DNA of 64,000 nucleotides from Chitinophaga rhizosphaerae (GTDB lineage Bacteria; Bacteroidota; Bacteroidia; Chitinophagales; Chitinophagaceae), in contig NZ_RXLO01000005.1 of assembly GCF_003958645.1 (NCBI RefSeq), forward strand, positions 434,001 to 498,000. The letters run 5' to 3'. The position numbers and the translations under genes were made by a program. Below the pieces are notes generated by a model that did no database searches, was not told the DNA's origin, and saw nothing but the letters and a program-made list of their open reading frames with translations. Shown in pieces: positions 1 through 9,020 of this stretch (position 1 is the first letter of the stretch; every line of letters begins with the position of its first letter).

Positions 1-1564
1 TGAAGATGTTTTCCGGGTCCCAGGTGTATTTCACCTGTCGGAGGAGCTCGTAGTTGCGCGGCCCGATCATCTGCGCGATGAATTCTCCGCGGAGGCGGCC
101 GTCGCCATGTTCGCCGCTGAGGGAGCCGTTGAATTTTTTCACGAGCGTGGCGATTTCTTCGGCGATGGTGCGGAAGAGCTGGTTGCCTTCTTTCGTTTTG
201 AGATTGATGATGGGCCGGAGGTGGATCTCGCCGCTGCCTGCGTGGGCATAGTGAACGGCATAGAGGTTATATTTCTGCAGGATGACGTTAAACTCCGCGA
301 TGAATGCCGGGAGGTCTTCCACAGCCACGGCGGTGTCTTCGATCACGGGCACGGCTTTTTCGTCGCCCGGCAAATTGCCGAGTAGGCCGAGGCCTGCTTT
401 ACGGAGGGTCCAGATTTTCTTGGTGTCGTCGCCGAAGAGGAGCGGAAAGTGGTATCCCAGGCCGGCGGATTGCATTTCGGCTTTTACCTGGCCGGCGATG
501 GCGACGATTTCTTCGCGGGTGTTCCGGCAGAATTCCACGACGAGGATGGCGCCGGGGTCTCCCTGTACGAAGAAACGGTTTTTGCTTTGCTCGATATTAT
601 CCTTGGTGCATTCCAGGATATAATGATCGATCAGCTCGCTGGCGCTGGGTTTGTAGCGCATGGCGATGATATTGGCGCGGAGGGATTCGTCGATGGAATT
701 GAAGTGCACGCACAGCAAACCGGTTTCCTTGGGCGGAAGCGGTTCGATATTGAGTTTGATCTCGGTGAGGAAGGCGAGGGTGCCTTCCGATCCGGCGATG
801 AGCTTGCAGAAGTTGAAGTCTTCCTTTCCGGCGGTGAAGGGGGCCGTTTCGAGGAGCAGGTCGATGGCATAACCGGTATTTCGGCGGAGGATTTCCGGCT
901 TGGGGAATTCCTTACGGATCTCGGACTGGTTGGCCGCATTTCCGAGAATGTTACGGATCTGCTTGTATACAGCGGTTTCCAGCCGGCCGTCGTTCGCTTC
1001 GCAGCGGGCGTGGAACGCGTCGGGCGAAAGCGTGCCGAAAGTAGCGTCGCTGCCATCGCTCAGGATGGCTTTCACTTCGAGGAGATGCTCGCGGGTGCTG
1101 CCGTATACAACGGAGTTGGAGCCGCAGGAGTTGTTGCCGACCATCCCGCCGATCATGGCACGGTTGGCGGTGGAGGTTTCCGGACCGAAGTAAAACCCGT
1201 ACGGTTTGAGGAACATGTTCAGCTCGTCGCGGATAACGCCGGGCTGCACGCGTACCCATTTCTCGTCGGTGTTGATTTCGAGGATTTTGGTGAAGTGCCG
1301 GGAAACGTCGGTGATGATTCCGTTGCCGACTACCTGTCCTGCAAGGGAAGTGCCGGCGGTCCGGGGAATGAGCGAGGTTTTATGTTGCCGCGCGAAGCGG
1401 ATCAGTGTTTTGAGATCGGATTCGTCCTGGGGGATGGCCACGGCCAATGGCATTTCCCGGTAAGCGGATGCGTCGGTGGCATAGAGTGTCCGCATGGTGT
1501 CGTCGGTATACAGTTCGCCTTTCAGCTCCTGGCCCAGCTGTAATAGCTCGTCTCGCTTGATCAT
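1..1564 (-). CDS. FAD-binding oxidase, D-lactate/D-2-hydroxyacid dehydrogenase type (3'-partial)
   Basis: The frame opens with ATG at 1564 and stays open to the left edge, giving about 521 residues of a longer protein. An FAD-binding PCMH-type domain comes first: PRTAGTSLAGQ near residue 48 and IGGMVGNNSCGSNS near residue 130 are typical dinucleotide-cradling segments. The FAD-oxidase C-terminal domain follows, with HYAHAGSGEIHLRP near 450 and SGEHGDGRLRGE near 490. Members of this group (YdiJ, GlcD, D-LDH) oxidise D-2-hydroxy acids and pass electrons to quinone or another acceptor. YdiJ-like proteins carry a C-terminal Fe-S/CCG domain, which here would lie outside the window. The length already reached favours that long form over plain GlcD, but this is inference. 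A near-match -7 box (TAATTTCG) sits 5 nt before the ATG. Confidence 0.85.
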   Translation of the reverse strand, partial: MIKRDELLQLGQELKGELYTDDTMRTLYATDASAYREMPLAVAIPQDESDLKTLIRFARQHKTSLIPRTAGTSLAGQVVGNGIITDVSRHFTKILEINTDEKWVRVQPGVIRDELNMFLKPYGFYFGPETSTANRAMIGGMVGNNSCGSNSVVYGSTREHLLEVKAILSDGSDATFGTLSPDAFHARCEANDGRLETAVYKQIRNILGNAANQSEIRKEFPKPEILRRNTGYAIDLLLETAPFTAGKEDFNFCKLIAGSEGTLAFLTEIKLNIEPLPPKETGLLCVHFNSIDESLRANIIAMRYKPSASELIDHYILECTKDNIEQSKNRFFVQGDPGAILVVEFCRNTREEIVAIAGQVKAEMQSAGLGYHFPLLFGDDTKKIWTLRKAGLGLLGNLPGDEKAVPVIEDTAVAVEDLPAFIAEFNVILQKYNLYAVHYAHAGSGEIHLRPIINLKTKEGNQLFRTIAEEIATLVKKFNGSLSGEHGDGRLRGEFIAQMIGPRNYELLRQVKYTWDPENIF

Positions 1565-1633
1565 GAAGGCGAAATTAATACATTGCCCGGAGCATTAAAA
1601 GAGGGGGGCGGGGCAGGGTGACTGACTTTTTAT

Positions 1634-1660
1634 GGAAACCCCCTGTGGGTGGGGGTTTCC
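1634..1660. terminator. Perfect 10-bp hairpin between two leftward genes
   Basis: GGAAACCCCC (1634-1643) pairs with GGGGGTTTCC (1651-1660) around a 7-nt loop. It lies 8 bp past the stop of the DUF72 gene and before the oxidase start. Neither strand has a proper U-tract after the stem, so it may be a weak terminator or a processing/stability hairpin. Confidence 0.45.
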
Positions 1661-1667
1661 CCGTGGA

Positions 1668-2573
1668 TCAAAACAGGGTATTCTCCTTAAAGCTCCTGGG
1701 CTTGCGGATCTCCAGCCCGGGGAACCCTTCCAGCCGCTCGGCGAAATAGTTCGCAAGCTCGTTCACCCCATCGTCGTTGTGCTGGTGAATAAAGAGATAC
1801 GCCTCTTCCAGCCCGTTCTCCAGCCAGAAATGAAGGCGGTTGATCCAGTCGTCGGCCCGTTGGAAATCGGTAGGGTGGAGGCTATTGCCGACAAAACGCA
1901 CCATCGCCCGGGGAACCGGCAAATGCATATGCACCACGTCCCGCCGGCCGGCCGTATCGGTAATGATGAGGCCAGTGTTGAGTTTGCGCAAGGTGGAATA
2001 CAGCTCCTGGCTGTTGTGGGGATCGGCGAACCAGTCCGGATGCCGCAGCTCCGCGAAAAACCGGAGATCGGTCGGCAGGGAGGCCAAATAGGAAAACAGG
2101 GAATCCCTGCGATTGGGGGCGAACGATTCGCCCACCTGCAGGAAAATCGGCCCGAGCATGTTCCCGAAAGCTGAAACCCCTTCCAGGAAAGCCGTGGTAG
2201 CTTCCCGGGCGTTCACGAGATGGCTGTAGTGGCTGATGGATTGCGGCACTTTGGGGCAGAACCGGAAATCGGGGTTCTTTACCTTTTCCGCCCAACCCGC
2301 GATCGCATCCGGACCGTAAATTTTGTAATGCGTCGCGTTCAGCTCCACGCTGGCGTAAGAGCGGGCATATTCGGTGAGGAAATCCTTCTCCTTCGTGCCT
2401 TTGGGGTAGATATCGCCTACCCAGTCTTTCCGGTTCCAGGTGGTACATCCCAGCCGGATGACCGGTTTTGCCGCAGGTTTCCCGGGTAGTACGCCCCGGT
2501 TGAAAGCAGGCTCGGCAGGTAGTTTGAAGTCGGTCTCGTTGAGGAGCGCCTCGTCGATCTGGCCAAATTTCAT
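1668..2573 (-). CDS. DUF72 family protein (YecE-like)
   Basis: A 301-residue protein with the DUF72 hallmark near the start of the domain, RLGCTTWNRKDWVGDIYP (about residue 40), followed by YARSYASVELNATHYKI and the FCPKVPQSISH segment. DUF72 proteins adopt a TIM-barrel-like fold. Their biochemical role is unsettled, so no reaction is assigned. Length fits the family (about 240-310 residues). The ATG at 2573 is the only sensible start, and a TATTTTG element precedes it by a few nucleotides. It reads in the same direction as the downstream FAD oxidase, separated by about 100 bp and a hairpin, so it is probably an independent unit. Confidence 0.85.
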   Translation of the reverse strand: MKFGQIDEALLNETDFKLPAEPAFNRGVLPGKPAAKPVIRLGCTTWNRKDWVGDIYPKGTKEKDFLTEYARSYASVELNATHYKIYGPDAIAGWAEKVKNPDFRFCPKVPQSISHYSHLVNAREATTAFLEGVSAFGNMLGPIFLQVGESFAPNRRDSLFSYLASLPTDLRFFAELRHPDWFADPHNSQELYSTLRKLNTGLIITDTAGRRDVVHMHLPVPRAMVRFVGNSLHPTDFQRADDWINRLHFWLENGLEEAYLFIHQHNDDGVNELANYFAERLEGFPGLEIRKPRSFKENTLF

Positions 2574-2765
2574 AACTGCAAAATAGGCTTTTCAAGGAAA
2601 TTGGCATTACGCGCGGATCATGGAATTAACCCCGCAACGGCGCAATTCGACTAATCCATTAAACCCGGTCGGGAATTTGAAATATGTTGAAAAACAGAAC
2701 CGTTATTCCCGAAGATGTCGGTTATGACTGCGGAATTCATGTAAATTGCTCTTGTTAACGAAGTT

Positions 2766-3314
2766 ATGAAGAAGTATATTTTACTTGATATAGATGGCGT
2801 AATGGTTCCGGCAAACAGTTGGAAGCCGCCGGATCTGGATGCCGACGGGTTTTATCGGTTTAGCCCGGTCGCAAGCGATCAACTTCAATGGTTATTGGTG
2901 AAAACCGCTGCGACCATCATTTTAACCACTTCCCACCGGACAAGATATTCCAGCCTGCAGTGGACGGAAATATTGCGTCGAAGGATAAGCGCTGTGAAGG
3001 ATGTATTTACGCTGGATGATGTTTTCAACCCAACGTCAACCTTTCATGACCCGACCGGAGCGGTAAAAGGTTCCGAAGAAACTGGAAGCCCACTCAAGGT
3101 GCATCCGCTTTTTGTAGATTCCCGGCTCGTCGATGTTGCCAAATGGGCAGAACAGTTCGGGTCCTATGATTATGTAATAATAGATGATGATTCGTCGCTC
3201 AATCTGCTTGCACCAGGAGTGAAGAAACATTGGGTGAAAACCGCTCCAGGCATCGGACTTAATGATCTAGCGGCAGCAACCGCCCTTGAAATATTAACTT
3301 TCGGAGGTAAGTAA
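2766..3314 (+). CDS. HAD-like hydrolase domain protein (HAD_SAK_2-like)
   Basis: This 182-residue protein begins with a HAD motif I, ILLDIDGVM (candidate nucleophile and second Asp of DxD at about residues 8 and 10). It has TTSHR in the motif II position (about residue 55) and an acidic VIIDDDSSL as motif IV near residue 140. This arrangement resembles the small HAD domain seen alone or in 'Swiss Army Knife' RNA-repair proteins (PF18143 type). Substrate is unknown. The gene and its flanks are visibly more AT-rich than neighbouring genes and sit beside a decayed gene, so recent acquisition is plausible but unproven. A TAAATTG element ends 17 nt before the ATG. Confidence 0.7.
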   Translation: MKKYILLDIDGVMVPANSWKPPDLDADGFYRFSPVASDQLQWLLVKTAATIILTTSHRTRYSSLQWTEILRRRISAVKDVFTLDDVFNPTSTFHDPTGAVKGSEETGSPLKVHPLFVDSRLVDVAKWAEQFGSYDYVIIDDDSSLNLLAPGVKKHWVKTAPGIGLNDLAAATALEILTFGGK

Positions 3315-3322
3315 TTCAGCCC

Positions 3323-3600
3323 GCCCGGCTTTGCCGCTTTCTGCGGCTGACTTTGTTCGTAAGTAGGCCCGTACAGCCCTGGTACCTTATTCCCCGAAGC
3401 CCGCAAATAGACGATCATTTCCCCACGATGGTGGTACAAATGGTTGAACAGGCCCCCCCGGGCCACTGCGCCCCTGGGCATCGGGCCAAGCACCGTTCTG
3501 CCGCCCGCCTGCATGGTCCAGTCTTCCTTCGGGCCAACGGGAAAAACAGGACGAAGGTCCAAATTACCGCTATCCACGTCGCCAGTTTCGACGATTTGAC
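3323..3600 (-). pseudogene. Remnant of a DinB-superfamily gene
   Basis: Read leftward, this stretch encodes a good match to only the C-terminal third of DinB/YfiT-like four-helix proteins: WTMQAGGRTVLGPMPRG, then FNHLYHHRGEMIVYLR (the HxxHHR metal-ligand region), then VPGLYGPTYEQ. The roughly 100 N-terminal residues are absent: an in-frame TGA lies just upstream and only about 150 bp remain before glgA. The natural end is lost too, because the frame runs on without a stop into the antisense of the HAD gene. With no start or stop in place this looks like a decayed fragment rather than a working gene. Confidence 0.7.
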
Positions 3601-3753
3601 CTATTCCGGGTGCCCTTCAGCATCATCCGTTGTCCAAATAATGCATGTAACGCCCGGATTTCGTTTCCTGGAACCCTCCACAGCGCTGAAGATCATATTT
3701 TTATGCACGAATCCTTTGTAATCTGGACTTTCCGGATTAAATTATAATCAAGT

Positions 3754-5175
3754 ATGGAAATATTGCACGTTAGCGCGGAATGTTACCCGGCCGCCAAGGT
3801 AGGCGGCCTGGCAGATGTAGTGGGCGCACTCCCCAAATACCAGGTCCAGGAAGGTGCGATCGCCAAAGTGGTGATCCCTGCCTACAGGAATCCCTTCCGC
3901 GAAAGCGGGAAACACAGTTTCGAGCTCGTGCACCAGGGAGGGCTCTGGCTCGGGCACGATTGGTACCATTTCAATGTCTGGAAAGAAAGCAACAACGCCC
4001 TGGGGTTCGATTTCTACCAGGTCGATATCCCCGGATTGCTGGACACCCCCAACGTCTACGGTTATTCCAACGACACCGAACGGTTCCTCGCTTTCCAGGT
4101 GGCCGTGCTCGACTGGCTCAGCGAATGGCAACACCAGCCCGATGTGGTCCATTGTCACGACCACCACACCGGCCTCATCCCGTTCCTGCTCAAATACGGA
4201 CGGAAATACGCCGGATTGGCGCACATCCCCACCGTGCTCACCATCCACAACGCCCAATACCAGGGGCAGTTCGGGTGGGACAAACTGTACCTCATTCCGT
4301 CGTTCGACCTCTGGAAAAGCGGTATGCTCGACTGGAACGGCGCCATCAACCCGCTGGCCTCGGCCATCAAATGCGCCTGGCGCATCAATACCGTGTCTCC
4401 CAGCTACATGGAGGAGCTCTACCACGCCGCCAACGGGCTGGAAGGCCTGCTGAACGCCGAAAGGTTCAAGGCCAGGGGCATCCTGAACGGGATAGACGAT
4501 GACGTGTGGGACCCGAAGTCCGACCCGATGGTCCCGGTGAACTTCGGCATAAAAGATGTAACGAAAGGGAAGAAAGCCAATAAGGAAAGTATCTGTGAGG
4601 AATATGGATTCAAAAGCAGTCTGCCGCTGTTCGTGTTCATCGGCCGGCTCGTGGGCGACAAAGGGGCCGATTACATCCCCGATGCCGTGAGCCGCGCGCT
4701 GTACGAGCACCCCGGGGCGTTCAACTGCCTGATCCTCGGCAGCGGAGATGCGCACATCGAATGGCTCATGCAGCAGGCGCGCCTGCTAAACGGTGAACAC
4801 TTTGGGGTGTACATCGGTTATAACGAGGCGCTTAGCCGCCGGTTGTATGCCGGCGCGGATTTCCTGCTGATGCCTTCGCGGGTGGAACCCTGCGGGCTGA
4901 ACCAGATGTACGCCATGCGATACGGGACCATCCCGATCGTCCGCACCACCGGCGGCCTTCGCGATACCGTGACGGATTTCGGGGACGAGGGCGGCACCGG
5001 CGTGAGGTTTTTCCAGCCAACGGCGGGCGACCTGAACCACGCCATCGGCCGCGCGCTGGAACTGTACAGCACCAAAACCGCATTCAATAAAATCAGGAAA
5101 ACGGGTATGCAGCAAGACCATTCGTGGAACAAAGCCGCCCGTCAGTACATGGACCTTTATACCAGCCTATCATAA
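3754..5175 (+). CDS. glgA: Glycogen (starch) synthase, GT5
   Basis: Transfers glucose from ADP-glucose (some Bacteroidota enzymes also accept UDP-glucose) to the non-reducing end of an alpha-1,4-glucan. At 473 residues it is the usual bacterial GlgA size. The N-terminal GT5 domain has the nucleotide-sugar loop AAKVGGLADVVGALPK at residues 13-28 and VVHCHDHHTGLIPF near 130. The GT-B C-terminal half has FIGRLVGDKGADY near 295 and MPSRVEPCGLNQMYAMRYG near 375, with the catalytic Glu of EPCGL. The ATG at 3754 directly precedes the family's usual start (MEILHVSAECYPA). glgC begins 15 bp downstream and a GH130 gene follows, so the three form a likely operon. Confidence 0.95.
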   Translation: MEILHVSAECYPAAKVGGLADVVGALPKYQVQEGAIAKVVIPAYRNPFRESGKHSFELVHQGGLWLGHDWYHFNVWKESNNALGFDFYQVDIPGLLDTPNVYGYSNDTERFLAFQVAVLDWLSEWQHQPDVVHCHDHHTGLIPFLLKYGRKYAGLAHIPTVLTIHNAQYQGQFGWDKLYLIPSFDLWKSGMLDWNGAINPLASAIKCAWRINTVSPSYMEELYHAANGLEGLLNAERFKARGILNGIDDDVWDPKSDPMVPVNFGIKDVTKGKKANKESICEEYGFKSSLPLFVFIGRLVGDKGADYIPDAVSRALYEHPGAFNCLILGSGDAHIEWLMQQARLLNGEHFGVYIGYNEALSRRLYAGADFLLMPSRVEPCGLNQMYAMRYGTIPIVRTTGGLRDTVTDFGDEGGTGVRFFQPTAGDLNHAIGRALELYSTKTAFNKIRKTGMQQDHSWNKAARQYMDLYTSLS

Positions 5176-5190
5176 ATAATACCGTACGTT

Positions 5191-6462
5191 ATGTCTAACG
5201 AAGTGATCTCGATCATCCTTGGCGGAGGCGCCGGAACGCGTCTCTATCCCCTGACCCGCAGCCGCTCCAAACCCGCTGTGCCCGTAGCCGGAAAATACCG
5301 GCTCGTGGATATTCCCATCTCGAACTGCCTGAATGCCGATCTGCACCGCATTTTCGTGCTCACGCAATTCAACTCGGCCTCGCTGAACAAGCATATCAAG
5401 AACACGTACCACTTCAGCAGCTTCAGCAAAGCTTTCGTGGACATTCTTGCCGCCGAGCAAACGCCCGACAACCCTACCTGGTTCCAGGGTACGGCAGACG
5501 CCGTCCGGCAAACCATCCGGCACCTGGAGAACTTCGATTACAAATACATCCTCATCCTTTCCGGCGACCAGCTTTACCAGATGGATTTCCGGGAGATGAT
5601 CCGCAACCACATCGAGAAAGGCGCCGATATCTCCATCGCCACCATTCCCGTTCACGCCCGCGAAGCCACGGAATTCGGCATCCTCAAAACCGATCCCGAA
5701 AACTTCATCTCGTCGTTCATCGAAAAGCCGAAAAAAGAGCTCCTGCCAGACTGGACCTCCGACACCGGTCCGGACATGGAACGCGAAGGCCGCAATTACC
5801 TCGCCTCCATGGGCATCTACATTTTTAATAAAGGCCTGCTGTACGAACTGCTGCACAACCAGCCGGACGCTACGGATTTCGGGAAGGAAATCATCCCCAA
5901 CTCCATCGGCGAGCATAAAGTGCTGAGCTATCAGTATGAAGGCTATTGGACCGACATCGGGAACATCTCGTCGTTTTTCGAAGCCAACCTCGGCCTTACG
6001 GACGATATTCCGCAGTTCAACCTGTTCGACGATACCCGGACCATCTTCTCCCGCGCGCGCATGCTGCCGCCGGCGAAAATTTCGGGGACCACGCTGGAAA
6101 AAACCATGATCGCCGACGGCTGCATTATTAATGCCAGTCGCCTGGAACGTTGCGTGGTCGGCATCCGGACGCGCATCGGGAAGGGAACTACCATCAGCAA
6201 TGCGTACCTCATGGGGAACGACAGTTACCAGACGCTGGACGAGATCAACAGGGCGAAACAGGAAGGCCGTCCGCCCATGGGCATCGGCGACCGTTGCTAT
6301 ATCAACAATGCCATTATCGACAAGAACGCCTGTATCGGCAACGATGTGCGGATCAACGGCGGGAAGCATCTCGAAGATGGTGATTTCGAGAAGCATACGG
6401 TGAAGGATGGCATTGTTGTTGTGAAGAAAGGAGCGGTGCTGCCCGACGGCTTCCAGTGTTGA
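5191..6462 (+). CDS. glgC: Glucose-1-phosphate adenylyltransferase (ADP-glucose pyrophosphorylase)
   Basis: Makes ADP-glucose from glucose-1-phosphate and ATP, the committed step of bacterial glycogen synthesis. The 423 residues show the pyrophosphorylase signature GGGAGTRLYPLTRSRSKPAV (residues 11-30), VDIPISNCLNA, the sugar-phosphate loop region FQGTADAVRQ (near 100), ILSGDQLYQMDF (near 125) and SFIEKPKKE (near 175). The C-terminal third is the left-handed beta-helix. The Arg/Lys-rich N-terminal regulatory segment is short (it starts MSNEVISIILGGG). Placed 15 bp after glgA and 33 bp before the GH130 gene, consistent with co-transcription. Confidence 0.95.
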   Translation: MSNEVISIILGGGAGTRLYPLTRSRSKPAVPVAGKYRLVDIPISNCLNADLHRIFVLTQFNSASLNKHIKNTYHFSSFSKAFVDILAAEQTPDNPTWFQGTADAVRQTIRHLENFDYKYILILSGDQLYQMDFREMIRNHIEKGADISIATIPVHAREATEFGILKTDPENFISSFIEKPKKELLPDWTSDTGPDMEREGRNYLASMGIYIFNKGLLYELLHNQPDATDFGKEIIPNSIGEHKVLSYQYEGYWTDIGNISSFFEANLGLTDDIPQFNLFDDTRTIFSRARMLPPAKISGTTLEKTMIADGCIINASRLERCVVGIRTRIGKGTTISNAYLMGNDSYQTLDEINRAKQEGRPPMGIGDRCYINNAIIDKNACIGNDVRINGGKHLEDGDFEKHTVKDGIVVVKKGAVLPDGFQC

Positions 6463-6495
6463 ACCGACGGGCGCAAAGGCAATAAAAAAACGGAT

Positions 6496-7959
6496 ATGCG
6501 CATACCCATCGAAAGGCAGAAGGCCAAGATCACTCCGGACCTCAAACGTGTGGTGGCCCGGTTCTTTTTCAACGGAGACGCCCGGGCAAAGGGCATCATC
6601 CTGAAAGTAACGGAAATGACCGACACGGATGTGGAAGGGGCGATCATCCCGCTGCTCCGCGAATTCTCGCGCAGGCACCGGAACATCACCCGGATATTTG
6701 AACGGCACGCGGAAAAGGTGAAGCCCCTCGTTCAGGCGCTGGGCCTGGATTTCGAACAGCTCGGCATGAAACGGAAACTGCTCATCGGTTCCTATTTTAC
6801 CAACGAGTTTTCCATCGAATCCGCCGCGTTTTTCAATCCCTCCATCGTCGAAGATCCCGACCAGAGCAATCTCGAAGAAGGGGAAAAACGGGTGATCCTC
6901 AGCTTTCGCGCCGTGGGCGAAGGGCACGTGTCGTCCATCGTTTTCCGGCAAGCCATCGTGGACCGCGATAACAACGTTAACATCATCCCGGCGGGGAATT
7001 ATGTCGACGAACCGGATATTATCCGCAACACCATTTACCACAAAAATATATTCTTCCAGAATGCCGTTTCCATTAGCCTGCCCGATTCCGTGCTCCGCGA
7101 AGTGGCCGGCTCCCTACCCGAAACGTTCGATTATGTAGGACTGAAGAAAGTGATCCGCGAAATGCAGCAGCGCTACCAGATAGACCATCTCATCAAACGG
7201 AACCTGGAACGGCTGCTATGGCTGGCAGACAGCTATTATGAAATCAATTTTTCGCTGGATACCGATATTTCCGACCGCGTGATTTTCCCGTATTCCGACG
7301 CGGAAAGCCGGGGGATCGAAGACGCGCGGTTCGTGAAATATACCGGTGATACGAGCGGCGTTACCTATTACGCCACGTACACGGCGTTCGACGGCGTCAC
7401 CATTCAGCCGAAACTGCTCGCCACGCGCGATTTCTATCATTTCAAGATCATGCCGCTCTACGGCGAAGGCGCGCAGAACAAGAACCTGGCGCTGTTCCCA
7501 AGGAAAATTAAGGGGAGGTACGCGATGATGTCGCGCATCGACGGGATCAACAATTACATCATGTATTCCGACAAGATCAATATCTGGGAAAACCCCGAGA
7601 TCCTGCAAACCCCCAAATACCCCTGGGAGTTCGTCCAGATCGGGAACTGCGGCTCACCCATCGAAACCCCGGAAGGCTGGCTCGTCATCACCCACGGCGT
7701 GGGCCCCATGCGCACGTATTGCCTGGGAGCAACGCTGCTCGATCTGGAAGATCCCAAGATCGAGATCGGCCGGCTCCGCGAACCGCTCATCATCCCCAAT
7801 AAAGACGAACGCGAAGGCTACGTGCCCAACGTGCTCTACAGCTGCGGCGCGCTCATTCATAACGAAGAGCTGCTCATACCGTATGGCCTGTCGGATTACG
7901 CGTCTACCTTCGCGACCGTACATCTGAAAGATTTGCTCGAAAGAGTGAAGGAAGGTTAA
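6496..7959 (+). CDS. GH130 family glycoside phosphorylase/hydrolase
   Basis: GH130 enzymes are mostly phosphorylases that cleave beta-mannosides with phosphate to give mannose-1-phosphate; some are hydrolases. This 487-residue protein has an N-terminal helical extension of about 150 residues (PLLREFSRRHRNITRIFERH), then a five-bladed propeller with RGIEDARFVKY (the GxEDxR-type signature with the likely acid Asp), NKNLALFPRKI, GSPIETPEGWLVITHG and ELLIPYGLSDYASTFA. The long N-terminal extension is typical of the subgroup often found with glycosyltransferases. It follows glgC by 33 bp. Its stop overlaps by 4 bp the stop of the convergent GT4 gene. Whether it is phosphorolytic and its linkage specificity cannot be read from sequence alone. 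Confidence 0.85.
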   Translation: MRIPIERQKAKITPDLKRVVARFFFNGDARAKGIILKVTEMTDTDVEGAIIPLLREFSRRHRNITRIFERHAEKVKPLVQALGLDFEQLGMKRKLLIGSYFTNEFSIESAAFFNPSIVEDPDQSNLEEGEKRVILSFRAVGEGHVSSIVFRQAIVDRDNNVNIIPAGNYVDEPDIIRNTIYHKNIFFQNAVSISLPDSVLREVAGSLPETFDYVGLKKVIREMQQRYQIDHLIKRNLERLLWLADSYYEINFSLDTDISDRVIFPYSDAESRGIEDARFVKYTGDTSGVTYYATYTAFDGVTIQPKLLATRDFYHFKIMPLYGEGAQNKNLALFPRKIKGRYAMMSRIDGINNYIMYSDKINIWENPEILQTPKYPWEFVQIGNCGSPIETPEGWLVITHGVGPMRTYCLGATLLDLEDPKIEIGRLREPLIIPNKDEREGYVPNVLYSCGALIHNEELLIPYGLSDYASTFATVHLKDLLERVKEG

Positions 7960-9014
7960 TTGTACCTGCCCATGATCGATGGCGTCATCGGTCCTTTCGG
8001 CGGCGATTTCGCCAGCACCGATCTGTACACTTCGATGTAATCATCCACCATCCTGTCTACACTGAACTTCGATGCAGACCATGCGCGGCATTGCCCGCGG
8101 TCGAGCGACGGAATGTCTTTCACCGCTTCGGCCGCCTCGGCGGCATTGCTCACGATGAATCCCGTTTCGCCGGCCTTGATGAGCTCGGGCATAGACCCGC
8201 GGTTGTAGGCGATAACGGGCGTTCCGCACATCATGGCTTCCGCAACGCTGAGCCCGAACGGCTCTTCGAAGTAAATGGGATGCAGCAACGCGAGTGCGCC
8301 ACCCATGAGTTGGCGGCGCTGTTGCGGATCGGCGGTACCAACGTACTGGATCTGGTCGCCGTCGATGAAGGGCGCTACCTGTTCCTTAAAGTACTGTTCG
8401 TTTTGGATGATCCCTGCGATGATAAGGCGTTTGCCGCTGAGCTGGGCGATCCGGATGGCGTCGTGCGCGCCCTTGTGCGGGTGGAGCCTGCCGAAAAACA
8501 GGAGATACTCGCCCGGGGTGCCGATAAAATCGAACTGCGCGGGATCGATCCCGTTGTACACCGTGGCTTCGTACCGCAGATCGGGATGGCGGTCGGATTC
8601 GCTGATGGAAACGTAATGCGTGTTCCGGTTGTACCGCTTGAATACGGGAACGATGTGCTCCGACGAAAATCCATGGATCGTGGTCACGATCGGCGTGCGG
8701 ATAAGCCGGCTGAACGTGAGCGGATGGAAGTCGAAGTGATTGTGGATGATGTCGAAGTTCCGCGCCTCTTCCATCAACATGCTGATGTGGATGCATTCCT
8801 GGACCTTGGCGTCCAGCGAATGGTCTTCTTCATAACCATGGGGACAAACAGCTTTGAGCTTTGCGCCCGTAATAGAATTTTGGGTGGCAAACAGTGTTAC
8901 GTCCAGACCGCGGCGGACCAAGCCTTCCGTCACGTTGGACGCGATTTGTTCCCAGGGGCCGTAACTAACGGGCGGAGTACGCCACGCTACTGGGGAAAGG
9001 ATCGCGATTTTCAT
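7956..9014 (-). CDS. Glycosyltransferase family 4
   Basis: A 352-residue GT-B enzyme. The N-terminal half has the acceptor-side fold (SPVAWRTPPVSYGPWEQ, IIHNHFDFHPLTFSR, TTIHGFSSEH). The donor half has LLFFGRLHPHKGAHDAIRIA (near residue 175) and the GT4 EX7E motif within EEPFGLSVAEAMMCGTP (near 255). Substrates are unknown. It lies 6 bp downstream of the fused GT4 gene in the same direction, so the two are almost certainly one operon, and it faces the GH130 gene with a 4-bp overlap at the stops. The conserved neighbourhood suggests that its product is handled by the GH130 enzyme. Confidence 0.9.
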   Translation of the reverse strand: MKIAILSPVAWRTPPVSYGPWEQIASNVTEGLVRRGLDVTLFATQNSITGAKLKAVCPHGYEEDHSLDAKVQECIHISMLMEEARNFDIIHNHFDFHPLTFSRLIRTPIVTTIHGFSSEHIVPVFKRYNRNTHYVSISESDRHPDLRYEATVYNGIDPAQFDFIGTPGEYLLFFGRLHPHKGAHDAIRIAQLSGKRLIIAGIIQNEQYFKEQVAPFIDGDQIQYVGTADPQQRRQLMGGALALLHPIYFEEPFGLSVAEAMMCGTPVIAYNRGSMPELIKAGETGFIVSNAAEAAEAVKDIPSLDRGQCRAWSASKFSVDRMVDDYIEVYRSVLAKSPPKGPMTPSIMGRYN

Positions 9015-9020
9015 GGGTTG

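Noticed and set aside
3353..3721. A + strand frame of 122 codons opposite the DinB remnant.
   Set aside because: It mirrors the remnant and shows no domain; the DinB motifs read clearly on the other strand.
3715..3745. A promoter for glgA.
   Set aside because: TTTG at 3715 is followed at the right distance only by TAAATTAT, too poor a match to list.
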